Positions 43,671 through 53,879 of a stretch of 64,000 bases of DNA are shown here, piece after piece; the first letter of the stretch is position 1, and every line of letters starts with the position of its first letter. The position numbers and the translations under genes were made by a program. The notes under the pieces were generated by a model. It was given only the letters and a program-made list of their open reading frames with translations. It ran no database searches and had not been told where the DNA came from. The stretch comes from Flavobacterium litorale (GTDB taxonomy: Bacteria > Bacteroidota > Bacteroidia > Flavobacteriales > Flavobacteriaceae), in NCBI RefSeq assembly GCF_019613795.1, contig NZ_CP080429.1, positions 186,001 to 250,000 of the forward strand. The letters are read 5' to 3'.

Positions 43671-46520
43671 ATGAGAACAGATGCTTTTGCTTTGAGACAC
43701 ATTGGTCCGAGAGAAAACGATTTGCAAGAGATGTTGGACACCATAGGTGCAGAATCTATGGAACAACTAATATACGAAACACTGCCTGATGATATCCGTT
43801 TAAAGGAGCCTTTACAACTAGATCCTGCCATGACGGAATATGAGTATATGAACCATATACGTGAGCTAGGCGCAAAAAATAAAATATACAAATCATACAT
43901 AGGTTTAGGCTACCACACTACCATTGTACCTGCTCCTATACAACGTAATATATTCGAAAACCCAGGGTGGTATACTGCCTATACACCCTACCAAGCCGAG
44001 ATAGCACAGGGACGCTTAGAGGCGTTACTTAACTTCCAGACCACTATTATTGAATTAACAGGTATGGAAATTGCCAATGCTTCGTTACTAGACGAAAGTA
44101 CGGCTGCTGCCGAAGCTATGGCGTTGTTATTTGATGTTCGTACACGCGAGCAAAAAAAGAGTAATGCAAATAAATTCTTCGTATCAGAAGAATTATTACC
44201 ACAAACACTTTCGGTATTAGAAACACGCTCTGCTCCTATCGGTGTAGAACTTGTTGTAGGAAATCATGAAGAGTTTGATTTTTCCGAGGACTACTTTGGA
44301 GCATTGCTACAGTATCCAGGAAAATACGGGCAAGTATACGATTACGGAAGTTTTATTGCAAACGCAAAGCAAAACGAAATAAAAGTAGCAGTAGCTGCCG
44401 ATATATTAAGTCTTGTTAAGCTAACGCCTCCTGGAGAAATGGGTGCAGACGTTGTAATTGGCTCTACCCAGCGCTTTGGTATACCTATGGGCTACGGCGG
44501 ACCTCACGCAGCTTATTTTGCTACAAAAACAGCCTACAAACGTAGTATGCCCGGCAGAATTATTGGGGTAACTATAGATGCCAACGGTAACCGTGCGTTA
44601 CGTATGGCACTACAAACCAGAGAGCAACACATAAAACGCGAAAAAGCAACATCTAACATCTGTACGGCACAAGTGCTACTTGCTGTTATGGCAGGTATGT
44701 ATGCTGTATACCATGGTCCTAAAGGGCTTAATTATATTGCCGATAAAATACACCGCTCGGCAGTAACCACAGCCGAAGCTCTTAACGAGCTAGGCGTATT
44801 CCAAGCCAATACATCGTTTTTTGATACAATTGTTGTTAAAACCGATGTAGCCAAAGTACAGGCAGCAGCCGAAGCAAAATCCATTAACTTTTATTACATC
44901 GACAGAGAAACGGTTTCGATTTCATTTAACGAAGCTACTTCACTAAAAGACATAAACGATATTGTTGGAATTTTTGCCGAAGCAATAGAGCGCGATATCG
45001 ACCCTATAACAGAATTATCTAACGCAACATCAATTCCTAGCCAAATACAGCGTACTACCGATTTCTTAAGCCATGAGGTATTCAACAAATACCACTCAGA
45101 AACCGCTTTAATGCGCTACATCAAAAAACTAGAGCGTCGTGATTTAGCCTTAAATCATTCTATGATTTCTTTAGGCTCCTGTACCATGAAGTTAAACGCT
45201 GCGGCAGAAATGTTACCATTAAGTTTACCGTACTGGAATAGCATTCACCCATTTGCCCCTATTGAGCAAGCAGAGGGTTACCAAATAATGCTTAAAAAGC
45301 TAGAAGAACAACTTAATGTAATTACAGGTTTTGCAGGCACTACCCTACAGCCCAACTCGGGTGCACAAGGTGAGTATGCAGGGTTAATGGTTATTAGGGC
45401 ATACCATCATGCCAATGGCGATACAAACAGAGATATTGCCTTAATACCCGCATCGGCACATGGTACAAACCCAGCATCGGCTACTATGGCAGGGATGAAG
45501 GTTGTAGTTACCAAAACGTCCGAAAATGGTAATATTGATGTAGACGATTTACGTGCAAAAGCAGAGCAATATAAAGACAGACTATCGTGCCTAATGGTTA
45601 CCTACCCATCTACGCACGGGGTGTACGAGGCGTCTATAAAAGAGATTACAAAAATAATACACGATAACGGTGGGCAAGTATACATGGATGGTGCTAACAT
45701 GAATGCACAGGTTGGTATTACCAACCCTGCTACTATTGGTGCCGATGTTTGCCACCTTAACCTACACAAAACATTTGCCATACCACACGGTGGTGGTGGT
45801 CCTGGTGTTGGTCCTATTTGTGTTGCGGAGCACTTAGCGCCCTTTTTACCAACCAACCCAATAGTACCTACTGGCGGTGGTAATGCTATTACAGCCATAT
45901 CGGGTGCGCCATGGGGGTCGGCATTAGTATGCTTAATCTCGTACGGTTATATTACCATGCTCGGCGAGGAGGGGCTTACCAACTCTACTAAGTATGCAAT
46001 ACTAAACGCCAACTATATTAAGGAAAAACTTAAAGGGCATTACCAAACGCTTTATACAGGCGAAATGGGAAGGGCAGCACACGAAATGATTATTGAGTGC
46101 CGACCATTTAAGCAAAAAGGCATAGAGGTTACTGATATTGCAAAACGATTAATGGATTATGGTTTCCATGCCCCTACAGTATCGTTCCCAGTAGCTGGTA
46201 CAATGATGATAGAGCCAACAGAGAGCGAAAACCTAGAAGAACTAGACCGTTTTTGTGAAGCGATGATTGCCATTCGTGAAGAAATTGAAGCTGTTAACGC
46301 CGACGATAAAAACAATGTACTTAAAAATGCACCACATACCCTAGATATGCTAACCAGCGACGAATGGTTATTGCCTTATACTAGAGAAAAAGCGGCATTC
46401 CCATTAGATTATATAGCCGACAATAAATTTTGGCCAGCAGTACGACGGGTTGATGATGCTTATGGCGACAGAAACCTAATTTGTTCTTGCGCGCCAATTG
46501 AGGCGTATATGGAGAGTTAA
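43671..46520 (+). CDS. gcvP: Glycine dehydrogenase (decarboxylating), P-protein
   Basis: 949 residues as one chain, the fused form of the P-protein. It starts MRTDAFALRHIGP. The PLP lysine is Lys700 in HLNLHKTFAIPHGGGGPG. The enzyme decarboxylates glycine and passes the aminomethyl group to the H-protein lipoyl arm in the cytoplasmic glycine cleavage system. No gcvH or gcvT lies in the window. A terminator follows immediately. Confidence 0.97.
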   Translation: MRTDAFALRHIGPRENDLQEMLDTIGAESMEQLIYETLPDDIRLKEPLQLDPAMTEYEYMNHIRELGAKNKIYKSYIGLGYHTTIVPAPIQRNIFENPGWYTAYTPYQAEIAQGRLEALLNFQTTIIELTGMEIANASLLDESTAAAEAMALLFDVRTREQKKSNANKFFVSEELLPQTLSVLETRSAPIGVELVVGNHEEFDFSEDYFGALLQYPGKYGQVYDYGSFIANAKQNEIKVAVAADILSLVKLTPPGEMGADVVIGSTQRFGIPMGYGGPHAAYFATKTAYKRSMPGRIIGVTIDANGNRALRMALQTREQHIKREKATSNICTAQVLLAVMAGMYAVYHGPKGLNYIADKIHRSAVTTAEALNELGVFQANTSFFDTIVVKTDVAKVQAAAEAKSINFYYIDRETVSISFNEATSLKDINDIVGIFAEAIERDIDPITELSNATSIPSQIQRTTDFLSHEVFNKYHSETALMRYIKKLERRDLALNHSMISLGSCTMKLNAAAEMLPLSLPYWNSIHPFAPIEQAEGYQIMLKKLEEQLNVITGFAGTTLQPNSGAQGEYAGLMVIRAYHHANGDTNRDIALIPASAHGTNPASATMAGMKVVVTKTSENGNIDVDDLRAKAEQYKDRLSCLMVTYPSTHGVYEASIKEITKIIHDNGGQVYMDGANMNAQVGITNPATIGADVCHLNLHKTFAIPHGGGGPGVGPICVAEHLAPFLPTNPIVPTGGGNAITAISGAPWGSALVCLISYGYITMLGEEGLTNSTKYAILNANYIKEKLKGHYQTLYTGEMGRAAHEMIIECRPFKQKGIEVTDIAKRLMDYGFHAPTVSFPVAGTMMIEPTESENLEELDRFCEAMIAIREEIEAVNADDKNNVLKNAPHTLDMLTSDEWLLPYTREKAAFPLDYIADNKFWPAVRRVDDAYGDRNLICSCAPIEAYMES

Positions 46521-46523
46521 AAA

Positions 46524-46550
46524 TTTAAGCTGCCTTTGGGCAGCTTTTTT
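46524..46550 (+). terminator. Terminator after gcvP
   Basis: AAGCTGCC-TTTG-GGCAGCTT followed by a T-run. Confidence 0.88.
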
Positions 46551-46565
46551 ATTAAAGTTCATAAC

Positions 46566-46943
46566 ATGAAAGACATCGAAACCAGAGGAGATATTGAGCT
46601 TTTTATGCGCTCGTTTTACGAGGCAATGCTTAACGACCCCGCCATTAGTTACGTATTTACTGATGTTGCAAAAATAGATTTAGAAGCTCATTTACCACAC
46701 CTAACTGATTTTTGGGAACAAACGTTGCTGCGTAAAGGTACCTATCGTAAAAACGTACTCCAGATACATCTGGATTTGAATGATAAAGAGCGGTTAACAA
46801 ACGAACATTTTGAGGTATGGCTCAATCATTTTACGACTACTGTAGATAAACTTTTTCAAGGCAAAAACACCGAGCGTATAAAAACAATAGCATTATCTGT
46901 AGCATCAGTTATGAAAATAAAGATGTATCCACAAAAACATTAA
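46566..46943 (+). CDS. Group III truncated hemoglobin
   Basis: 125 residues. The ATG at 46536 lies inside the terminator, so 46566 (MKDIETRGDIELFMRSFYEAML) is preferred. The proximal His is probably His68 in VLQIHLDL, and Phe17-Tyr18 (FYEAM) match the distal pocket of the family. It binds O2, NO or similar ligands. No operon partner is evident. Confidence 0.9.
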   Translation: MKDIETRGDIELFMRSFYEAMLNDPAISYVFTDVAKIDLEAHLPHLTDFWEQTLLRKGTYRKNVLQIHLDLNDKERLTNEHFEVWLNHFTTTVDKLFQGKNTERIKTIALSVASVMKIKMYPQKH

Positions 46944-47023
46944 TTATTTCGTAATAAATATCGCTTTAAACAAGAATACACCAATTATTATGCATGCATA
47001 AGGCTATACTATTAAGATTAGTG

Positions 47024-47031
47024 TATATTTG
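47024..47031 (+). promoter_or_regulatory. TAnnTTTG -7 element for the KASIII gene
   Basis: TATATTTG, exact consensus, 29 bp before the ATG at 47061. Confidence 0.6.
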
Positions 47032-47060
47032 ACTATATTAGCTATAAAACACAGGGCAAT

Positions 47061-48119
47061 ATGAACATAAAGATTACGGGATGCGGAAGCTATATTCCTA
47101 AGCATACCGTTACGAATCAGGATTTTGCATCGCATGTATTCCTAGAAGAAGAGGGCGAGCCCTTACAGCATACTAATGAAGTTATAACAAGTAAGTTTAA
47201 ACAAATAACAGGTATAGAGGAGCGCAGATACGCCAAATCGAACCTTTTAAACTCTGATATTGCTTTCTTTGCAGCCGAAAAAGCAATTGCTGATGCTGAC
47301 GTTGATAAAGAATCAATCGACTATATAATATTAGCACATAACTTTGGCGATGTTAAAGCAGGTACTATCCAATCGGATATGGTACCTAGCCTTGCAGCAC
47401 GCGTAAAATACCGTTTGGGCATTAAAAACCCCAAATGCGTAGCCTACGATATCCTTTTTGGATGCCCTGGCTGGATAGAAGGTGTTATACAAGCACAGGC
47501 ATACATTAAGGCAGGTATGGCAAAACGCTGCCTAGTGGTAGGCTCTGAAACTTTATCGCGGGTGATTGACCCACACGACCGTGATAGCATGATTTACTCT
47601 GATGGGGCTGGTGCCACGGTATTAGAAGCAATTGATGAAACGGGAGGTATACTAGGGCACGAAACAGCTTCGTTTACACATGAGGAAGCCTACTTTTTAT
47701 TCTTCGGAAAATCGTATAATCAAAGTCACGATTCGGATATTCGCTACATAAAAATGCATGGGCGAAAAATATACGAATTCGCACTAAGCCACGTACCGCA
47801 AGCCATGAAAGAGTGTTTGGATAAAAGCGGTATTGGTATTGATGCACTTAAAAAAATAATTATACACCAAGCAAACGAAAAAATGGACGAAGCCATTGTT
47901 AAGCGTTTTTACAAACTGTACAATAAAGTGCCAACGGAAGGTATTATGCCCATGTCCATACAAAAATTAGGGAACAGTAGTGTGGCAACCATACCAACGT
48001 TGTACGATTTATTGATAAAGGGAGAGGTAGAAAATCAGGAACTTAATAGTGGCGATGTGGTTCTTTTTGCATCAGTAGGTGCAGGTATGAATATTAATGC
48101 TATAGCCTACAGAATATAA
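47061..48119 (+). CDS. 3-oxoacyl-ACP synthase III-type enzyme (FabH-like)
   Basis: 352 residues. The catalytic triad is Cys135 (FGCPGW), His269 (IIIHQAN) and Asn305 (LGNSSVAT). A stand-alone KASIII can prime fatty-acid or aryl-polyene/resorcinol-type synthesis. The gene is not next to other fatty-acid genes and is larger than E. coli FabH, so a specialised starter role is possible. Confidence 0.9.
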   Translation: MNIKITGCGSYIPKHTVTNQDFASHVFLEEEGEPLQHTNEVITSKFKQITGIEERRYAKSNLLNSDIAFFAAEKAIADADVDKESIDYIILAHNFGDVKAGTIQSDMVPSLAARVKYRLGIKNPKCVAYDILFGCPGWIEGVIQAQAYIKAGMAKRCLVVGSETLSRVIDPHDRDSMIYSDGAGATVLEAIDETGGILGHETASFTHEEAYFLFFGKSYNQSHDSDIRYIKMHGRKIYEFALSHVPQAMKECLDKSGIGIDALKKIIIHQANEKMDEAIVKRFYKLYNKVPTEGIMPMSIQKLGNSSVATIPTLYDLLIKGEVENQELNSGDVVLFASVGAGMNINAIAYRI

Positions 48120-48128
48120 TGCTATATT

Positions 48129-49598
48129 TTATTTGAGTTTTGTAAACCTCAGCACTTTATCTACCCAAATATTTACCTGATGTACTAGCTTTAACTTGTA
48201 CACGGCAATTACATTAATTGCTATTGATAGTACTACTTTGTAAATGAGGTCTGTAATGTTAGAATCTGTACTCGGTAAAAAATATAGTACCACTCCCGAA
48301 AGTAGAAATAGTAAGGCTAGTTTTAAAAAATTAGTATCAAAAGGCAGTATTCCAAACTTCTTATAAATAAAATACAGCTTGGCGGCATTAAACAACGTCA
48401 TAGATAATAACGATGCATAAGCAACCCCTGCTATACCCAAATTAGTATAATAAATAAACCACAGGTTAAGCGATACGTTTAAAACAACCAAAGTCAAAAT
48501 CATTACTATGTTAAATTTGTAATACTTTGAATAAGCAATTATTTCTGTATTAAAACCCGTAGCCATATTAATAACTACACTAAGCCCTAAAATATTTATT
48601 ATAGGGATAGTTTCTTTTAGAGCATCGTAAGTTGGCAATAATTTAAAGAGATCATTAAGCCCCATAAGTATGCAACTATATAACAACGCTCCTATAAAAA
48701 ACAGTAACCTAGCAACTTCTTTATATTTCAAACTAAGTTCACTGAAATTATTAGAAGTAATATAATTTGAGATAACGGGGGCATACATTGCAATTAAGCC
48801 AACTGCGGGTATTTGTAACGTAGCTGCCAACGTAACACCGTTGGCAAAAATACCGTTAGCCTCTTCAGATATCAAATTAAATATAAACAAGCTATCTATC
48901 CTAAAAGCTAATAACGACCCCAAGCTAGCTGCAAAGGCATACAAACTATAGTTGAAATATTCTTTTCTTGAAATTTTTTTGAACAAGGGTTCAAAGTCAA
49001 AATTAAAATTAGGTTTAAAGTGCTTAAAAATATACACACCTACTAAAATAAACACACCTATATAGCACAGCACGTATAGTATTATTGCTTGATTCTCTAA
49101 AATCAAAAAATTTAGTAACAATAAAAATACAAGAGGAAGAGTTATTTTAGGAATGATTTTTTCAAAAAGTGTGGGTACGGCAAGTTTTTGGATATTTTGT
49201 GCTTGTTTTCGAAATAAATCAATAAATGCTATGGCTATGGCTATAGGGAATGCAAAATAAATATAATTGATATACTTATAATCTGAAAAAACACCAAATA
49301 CCAGTAGCATTAACAAAACAAGAAGCCCAATAACGCTTATTGATAATATACTGTAATTAAAAAGTTGTTTCTTTCTTCCCTCATCCAACACAGGATAAAA
49401 CTTTATAAGCGCCTGAGAAACACCCAATACCATAATGGGGTAAAGAAGCTGGGCAACAGTATCGATAAACTTAATTGTTCCTGAAAAAGCAAAGTCCAGT
49501 GGATAAATAAACAATGCCGAGATAATACCGATAGCTGTACCTAAGTAATTTATAATAGTATAAAATAAAGCCTGCTTATGTAAAATCTGATTTTTCAA
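48129..49598 (-). CDS. Polysaccharide flippase (Wzx-like, MATE/MOP superfamily)
   Basis: 489 residues with 12-14 membrane helices. FSGTIKFIDTVAQLLYPIMVLGVSQALIKFYPVL (in part) is typical of Wzx-type O-antigen and capsule flippases of the MOP superfamily. It moves lipid-linked sugar units across the inner membrane. Methyltransferase and glycosyltransferase genes lie nearby, in keeping with surface-polysaccharide synthesis. Confidence 0.9.
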   Translation of the reverse strand: MKNQILHKQALFYTIINYLGTAIGIISALFIYPLDFAFSGTIKFIDTVAQLLYPIMVLGVSQALIKFYPVLDEGRKKQLFNYSILSISVIGLLVLLMLLVFGVFSDYKYINYIYFAFPIAIAIAFIDLFRKQAQNIQKLAVPTLFEKIIPKITLPLVFLLLLNFLILENQAIILYVLCYIGVFILVGVYIFKHFKPNFNFDFEPLFKKISRKEYFNYSLYAFAASLGSLLAFRIDSLFIFNLISEEANGIFANGVTLAATLQIPAVGLIAMYAPVISNYITSNNFSELSLKYKEVARLLFFIGALLYSCILMGLNDLFKLLPTYDALKETIPIINILGLSVVINMATGFNTEIIAYSKYYKFNIVMILTLVVLNVSLNLWFIYYTNLGIAGVAYASLLSMTLFNAAKLYFIYKKFGILPFDTNFLKLALLFLLSGVVLYFLPSTDSNITDLIYKVVLSIAINVIAVYKLKLVHQVNIWVDKVLRFTKLK

Positions 49599-49626
49599 TA
49601 TAAAGGAACAACAGTTTCAGTAAAAG

Positions 49627-49678
49627 CAAATATAGTTTGCATTTGCTAAAATAAGGATATAGTTTTTCTTTATTTTTG
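49627..49678. promoter_or_regulatory. Divergent promoters of flippase and methyltransferase genes
   Basis: TATATTTG on the minus strand (49627-49634) precedes the flippase by about 28 bp. TATTTTTG on the plus strand (49671-49678) precedes the methyltransferase by 20 bp. Both are exact matches. Confidence 0.6.
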
Positions 49679-49698
49679 GAAAAGAAAAAACAATTAAA

Positions 49699-50232
49699 AT
49701 GTACGAAAAAACATTTCCACATAAAAGATATAACCATACGCTAGCATTTTTAAAAAAACACATTGATGTATCCGAGAAAATACTTGACTTGGGCATTGAA
49801 AATCCATTTTCGTTAATAATGAGAGATGAGGGCTTTGATGTTGTGAATACAAACGGTGAAGATTTAGACGAGAAATACGATATGTTACAAGAAAAAAATT
49901 ACAGCGTGATTACAGCATTTGAAATATTTGAACACCTATTAAATCCATATACTATTCTTAAAAACATCAAATGCAACAAACTCGTTATTTCGGTGCCTTT
50001 ACAACTCTGGTTTAGCCCTGCTTATAGAAGTAAAACTGATATGTGGGACAGACATTATCATGAATTTGAAGATTGGCAATTGGACTGGCTACTCGAAAAA
50101 ACTGGCTGGGTTATTAAAGATCGTCAAAAATGGACGAATCCATCTGACAAAATAGGAATACGCCCTATATTGCGAATGTTTATTCCTAGGTATTATATTA
50201 TTTATGCTGAAAAAATTAACGCACAAGACTAA
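49699..50232 (+). CDS. SAM-dependent methyltransferase-like protein
   Basis: 177 residues. KILDLGIENPFS is motif I of class I methyltransferases, though the glycines are reduced, and ITAFEIFEHLLNP corresponds to motif IV with a His. Proteins of this type methylate sugars or small molecules. The stop overlaps the convergent gene by 17 bp. Confidence 0.75.
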   Translation: MYEKTFPHKRYNHTLAFLKKHIDVSEKILDLGIENPFSLIMRDEGFDVVNTNGEDLDEKYDMLQEKNYSVITAFEIFEHLLNPYTILKNIKCNKLVISVPLQLWFSPAYRSKTDMWDRHYHEFEDWQLDWLLEKTGWVIKDRQKWTNPSDKIGIRPILRMFIPRYYIIYAEKINAQD

Positions 50233-50857
50233 AATGAGACTTTAATTCTAACCTATTCCCATAGCAATCGTCATATCTAAATAAATACCAATAATCTGTA
50301 GCTGGTAACCTATAACCATTAAAAGTACCGTCCCAACCTCTAGATTTAGGCTTTACAGTTGTTATTAGCTTTCCATAACGATCAAAAATAAATATTTCTA
50401 TATTGCTTATATTTTCAATATGGTGTACATTCCAATAATCATTAATACCATCACCATTTGGAGTGAATACTTTATCTATAATAAAATTATCTTTACATGA
50501 AGGTATGCATGGCTCTATCCTTGCTAAACAATGATTTCCCTTCAGTATATTAGTGCTTGGCTTAAGAACAATTACCTTACCTGCCTTCATAACGATATTT
50601 GAACCAGAATTACTAGCAATTCTGTAATTATCACCTACTCTTATAGCATTTGCAGCCCAGTATAAATAAATAAGGTTACTTTCTTGATTATTCAGTATTA
50701 TCTCAAGATCACAATTTGTTGTAAATTGGCCTAGCAAAATAGACGTAAACACAAAGGTACTATCACTTTCGGGCTTCTCTAAAAAACTTATTGATGGATT
50801 CTTTGCGTTTAAAAAACCTATATACATAAAAAACAAGAATAATAAACTACTCTTCAT
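50216..50857 (-). CDS. T9SS type B sorting-domain protein
   Basis: About 213 residues from Met at 50857, with a signal peptide MKSSLLFLFFMYIGFLNA. The C-terminal region shows VFTPNGDGINDYWNV and GWDGTFNGYRLPATDYWY, the gliding-motility-associated CHU_C/type B sorting signal for T9SS export. The middle is a beta-rich module with paired cysteines. It overlaps the end of the fibre-like gene by 11 bp, so the two are coupled. Confidence 0.88.
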   Translation of the reverse strand: MKSSLLFLFFMYIGFLNAKNPSISFLEKPESDSTFVFTSILLGQFTTNCDLEIILNNQESNLIYLYWAANAIRVGDNYRIASNSGSNIVMKAGKVIVLKPSTNILKGNHCLARIEPCIPSCKDNFIIDKVFTPNGDGINDYWNVHHIENISNIEIFIFDRYGKLITTVKPKSRGWDGTFNGYRLPATDYWYLFRYDDCYGNRLELKSHFSLVR

Positions 50858-52136
50858 TTCTTTTTCTTTTAAGTTTGTCAATTTGCTTTTGCTGCTGTTC
50901 TATCTTTTTGTTTAATTGAATCAGATATAAGGTCAACTCTTCCACTTTTTCAAGCAACAGTTTATTCATCTCACCTAATTCGATACCACTCTCTTTTACC
51001 TTTTCTTCTGAGGGAATATTAATTAAATGTCCTTTTTGTTTAATATGATTTTCAACTTCTTGCAATGTAGGTAATTTATAATCTTCGTTAAAAACATAAT
51101 CTGCCCAATCGCTAACCAGTGCAACCCTTACTTCCTCTGTAAGTATCCCTCCCGTAACAAAAAGATTATAAAAACTAACATCCTCATCTCCAACAACTGA
51201 TGGGAAATTATTAGTGTTTACCCCTACTTTACCGTTAGTGTAAATAGCATCATTTATCGAAAAAGAAACTGAATTATCTAGCTTTAACCAATCAGCATCA
51301 TTAGTACTGCCATCACCGCCTGTAGGGACTTCATATTCAGAAACATTACCGTTGGCATCCGTACCAAGCATAAATACAGGGCTTGTACTATTAGGCAAGT
51401 TCTGAAACCTTACAGTTCCATCTATATGCAAATTTGAAGAAGGAGTTTGAACATTAACTCCTACGCTTCCGTTTGTATAAATTACATCATCAATATTGGT
51501 TGATATAACATTATCTGGTTTCAACCAATCAATATCATTTGTACCTCCTGTACCCCCTGTTGGTACAGGATACTCAAATACATTGCCGACAGCGTCTGTA
51601 CCCAACATAAATACAGGCGTCATAGCATTTCCAAGATTCTCAAAACGTACACTACCGTTATTATGTAATCGTGCAGTAGGTGTGTTTGTAGCAATACCTA
51701 CATTTCCATTTGCTGCTATAGTCATCAGTTTAGTCGAAGAATTTCTCCATTCAAATAATGGTCTGTTAGAGATAGGAAGGTATGTTCCAGAAGGTCCCCA
51801 AACAAAATTACCAGTTGTTGGGGCATTAAAATCAGGCTGGGTAGCTATTGTAGTGGTAAAAAGCATTAAAGGTGAATTACCTGTATCAAAATTAGAAGCT
51901 ATTGATGAGGTAAAAACCATAGAAAAAGTATTATCGGTATCTCTGTATGACCAAAAGGTAGGTATAAACCTTCCTCCAATTAATGTACCGTTTGCAATTT
52001 CTAACCTATCGTTACCTGCATCAGATACCGTAAAATTTGAAACACGTTCTGCTCCTAGTGGAGAAGCTTGATGAGGGTTTGCAACTTGAGCAAAAATATT
52101 TACAGATATTAATATAAAAAATAGGGTTATTTTCAT
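50847..52136 (-). CDS. Secreted fibre-like protein with internal repeats and coiled coil
   Basis: 429 residues with a signal peptide. Two related repeat units, each with GNVG/GSVGV..TP..LH, then FMLGTDA.GNV.EY.VPTGG and NDADWLK-like, span about 140-300. The C-terminal third contains KLPTLQEVENHIKQKGHLINIPSEE and a long coiled coil (LLLEKVEELTLYLIQLNKK), as in trimeric phage-tail-fibre-like secreted proteins of Bacteroidota. There is no T9SS signal of its own. The next gene supplies one, so the two may form one surface assembly. Confidence 0.82.
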   Translation of the reverse strand: MKITLFFILISVNIFAQVANPHQASPLGAERVSNFTVSDAGNDRLEIANGTLIGGRFIPTFWSYRDTDNTFSMVFTSSIASNFDTGNSPLMLFTTTIATQPDFNAPTTGNFVWGPSGTYLPISNRPLFEWRNSSTKLMTIAANGNVGIATNTPTARLHNNGSVRFENLGNAMTPVFMLGTDAVGNVFEYPVPTGGTGGTNDIDWLKPDNVISTNIDDVIYTNGSVGVNVQTPSSNLHIDGTVRFQNLPNSTSPVFMLGTDANGNVSEYEVPTGGDGSTNDADWLKLDNSVSFSINDAIYTNGKVGVNTNNFPSVVGDEDVSFYNLFVTGGILTEEVRVALVSDWADYVFNEDYKLPTLQEVENHIKQKGHLINIPSEEKVKESGIELGEMNKLLLEKVEELTLYLIQLNKKIEQQQKQIDKLKRKRNEE

Positions 52137-52209
52137 TATAAATATATATGTTTTTTACGGCTGCAAATTACCAAAAAATAACCATATTTGCATCCACTTC
52201 GGCACTAAT

Positions 52210-53058
52210 ATGAAATATTACGTTATCATACCTGCTTATAACGAAGCTGCCTATATTGGTGGTATGCTCCAATCGTTGGCAACGCAAACCATACCACCCG
52301 ATAAAGCGGTTGTAGTAAACGATAATTCTACGGATGCTACTGCTGAGATTGCCGAATCGTTTTGCCAGAAATATTCATGGCTAACGTTAGTGAATACAAC
52401 ATCCAATGCAGCACACATGCCTGGCAGTAAAGTAATACAAGCGTTTATGGCAGGTTACAATACTGTGGATGAAGCGTACGATGTGATTGTAAAACTAGAT
52501 GCCGACCTTATAGTACCACCCAATTACTTTGAAAAAATACTAGAAACGTTTGCGCAAAACGAAAAAGTAGGTATGGTAGGAGGTTTTGCCTACACAGAAC
52601 AAAATGGCGAGTGGGTATTGGAAAATCTTACTGATAAAGACCACATAAGGGGGGCGTTTAAAGCCTACCGAAAAGAATGCTTTTTGCAAATAGGAAAACT
52701 AAAGCCTGCCATGGGCTGGGATACTGCAGACGAATTGTTGGCAAAATACTATGGGTGGCAGGTACTAACCATAAGCAGCCTAAAAGTAAAACACCTAAAA
52801 CCTACAGGAGCAAGCTATACCAAACAAGCACGCCACAAGCAAGGCGAAGCCTTTTATACTTTAGGATATGGCTTTATTATTACTGCTATAGCAAGTGCTA
52901 AGCTAGCAATACGCAAAAAGAAACCCTTACTTTTTGCAGACTATATTGGGGGTTATTTAAAGGCAAAAAAACAAAACAAACCCCTATTAGTAACTAATGA
53001 GCAAGCTAAATTTATAAGGAACTACCGCTGGAAAAAAATGAAAGCTAAACTATTTTAG
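52210..53058 (+). CDS. Family 2 glycosyltransferase
   Basis: 282 residues. The GT-A fold starts with VIIPAYNEAAYIGGML and has the acidic DAD motif at 97-99 (KLDADLIVPP). It is probably an inner-membrane-associated glycosyltransferase for surface polysaccharide. It starts the plus-strand run that continues with the Mla-type genes. Confidence 0.93.
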   Translation: MKYYVIIPAYNEAAYIGGMLQSLATQTIPPDKAVVVNDNSTDATAEIAESFCQKYSWLTLVNTTSNAAHMPGSKVIQAFMAGYNTVDEAYDVIVKLDADLIVPPNYFEKILETFAQNEKVGMVGGFAYTEQNGEWVLENLTDKDHIRGAFKAYRKECFLQIGKLKPAMGWDTADELLAKYYGWQVLTISSLKVKHLKPTGASYTKQARHKQGEAFYTLGYGFIITAIASAKLAIRKKKPLLFADYIGGYLKAKKQNKPLLVTNEQAKFIRNYRWKKMKAKLF

Positions 53059-53138
53059 TAGTAATAGTATTAAAAAACTATTAACAATTATCAAAAAGTG
53101 TTTACAATTCGGTACTTTAGCCGATATTTTTATATTAA

Positions 53139-53879
53139 ATGATAAGAGCCTTACACCAAATAGGATTGTATTTCCTAATGTTAAAGGAAGTATTTAATAA
53201 GCCTACCAAATGGAAGGTTATGAAACCGCTGATATTTAAAGAAATAGACGATTTAATAATCGGCTCTTTAGGTATTGTTGCTTTTATATCTTTCTTTATC
53301 GGAGGGGTTGTAGCCATACAAACGGCACTTAACTTAACCAATCCGCTTATACCCAAACAGCTTATTGCATTTGCTACCCGACAGTCGGTAATACTTGAGT
53401 TTGCCCCTACCTTTATTTCTATAATTATGGCAGGACGTGCAGGTTCGTACATCACATCCAGTATCGGTACCATGCGTGTAACCGAGCAAATAGATGCATT
53501 AGAAGTTATGGGAGTAAATGCCATTAACTATCTTGTATTCCCTAAAATAGTCGCTTTTTCATTATACCCATTTGTTATTGCAATATCAATGTTCTTGGGT
53601 ATATTCGGTGGTCTTATGGCAGGAGTTTACGGTGGTTTTATCGGTTTTGACGAATTTATAACGGGTATTCAAACCGATTTTATATCGTTTCATGTTTTTT
53701 ATGCCTTTTTAAAGACATTTATTTTTGGTATGCTACTCGCAACCATACCTTCTTTTCATGGTTTTTACATGAAGGGTGGCGCGCTAGAAGTTGGTAAGGC
53801 TAGTACCACATCGTTTGTGTGGACGAGTGTAGTTATCATTCTTGTAAACTATATTATTACCCAATTACTTTTAAGCTAA
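53139..53879 (+). CDS. MlaE-family ABC transporter permease
   Basis: 246 residues, five or six membrane helices. FISFFIGGVVAIQTALNL, and EFAPTFISIIMAGRAGSYITSSIGTM (in part), are typical of MlaE permeases, which move phospholipids between the membranes. The ATP-binding gene starts at the last base of its stop codon. Confidence 0.95.
   Translation: MIRALHQIGLYFLMLKEVFNKPTKWKVMKPLIFKEIDDLIIGSLGIVAFISFFIGGVVAIQTALNLTNPLIPKQLIAFATRQSVILEFAPTFISIIMAGRAGSYITSSIGTMRVTEQIDALEVMGVNAINYLVFPKIVAFSLYPFVIAISMFLGIFGGLMAGVYGGFIGFDEFITGIQTDFISFHVFYAFLKTFIFGMLLATIPSFHGFYMKGGALEVGKASTTSFVWTSVVIILVNYIITQLLLS

Noticed and set aside
51496..52071. 191-codon plus-strand frame
   Set aside because: It lies wholly inside the fibre-like gene, which has a signal peptide, repeats and a coiled coil; no start context supports the antisense frame.
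53062..53083. TAATAGT-N8-ACTATTA hairpin after the glycosyltransferase
   Set aside because: All A-T apart from one pair per arm and no T-run; too weak to call a terminator.
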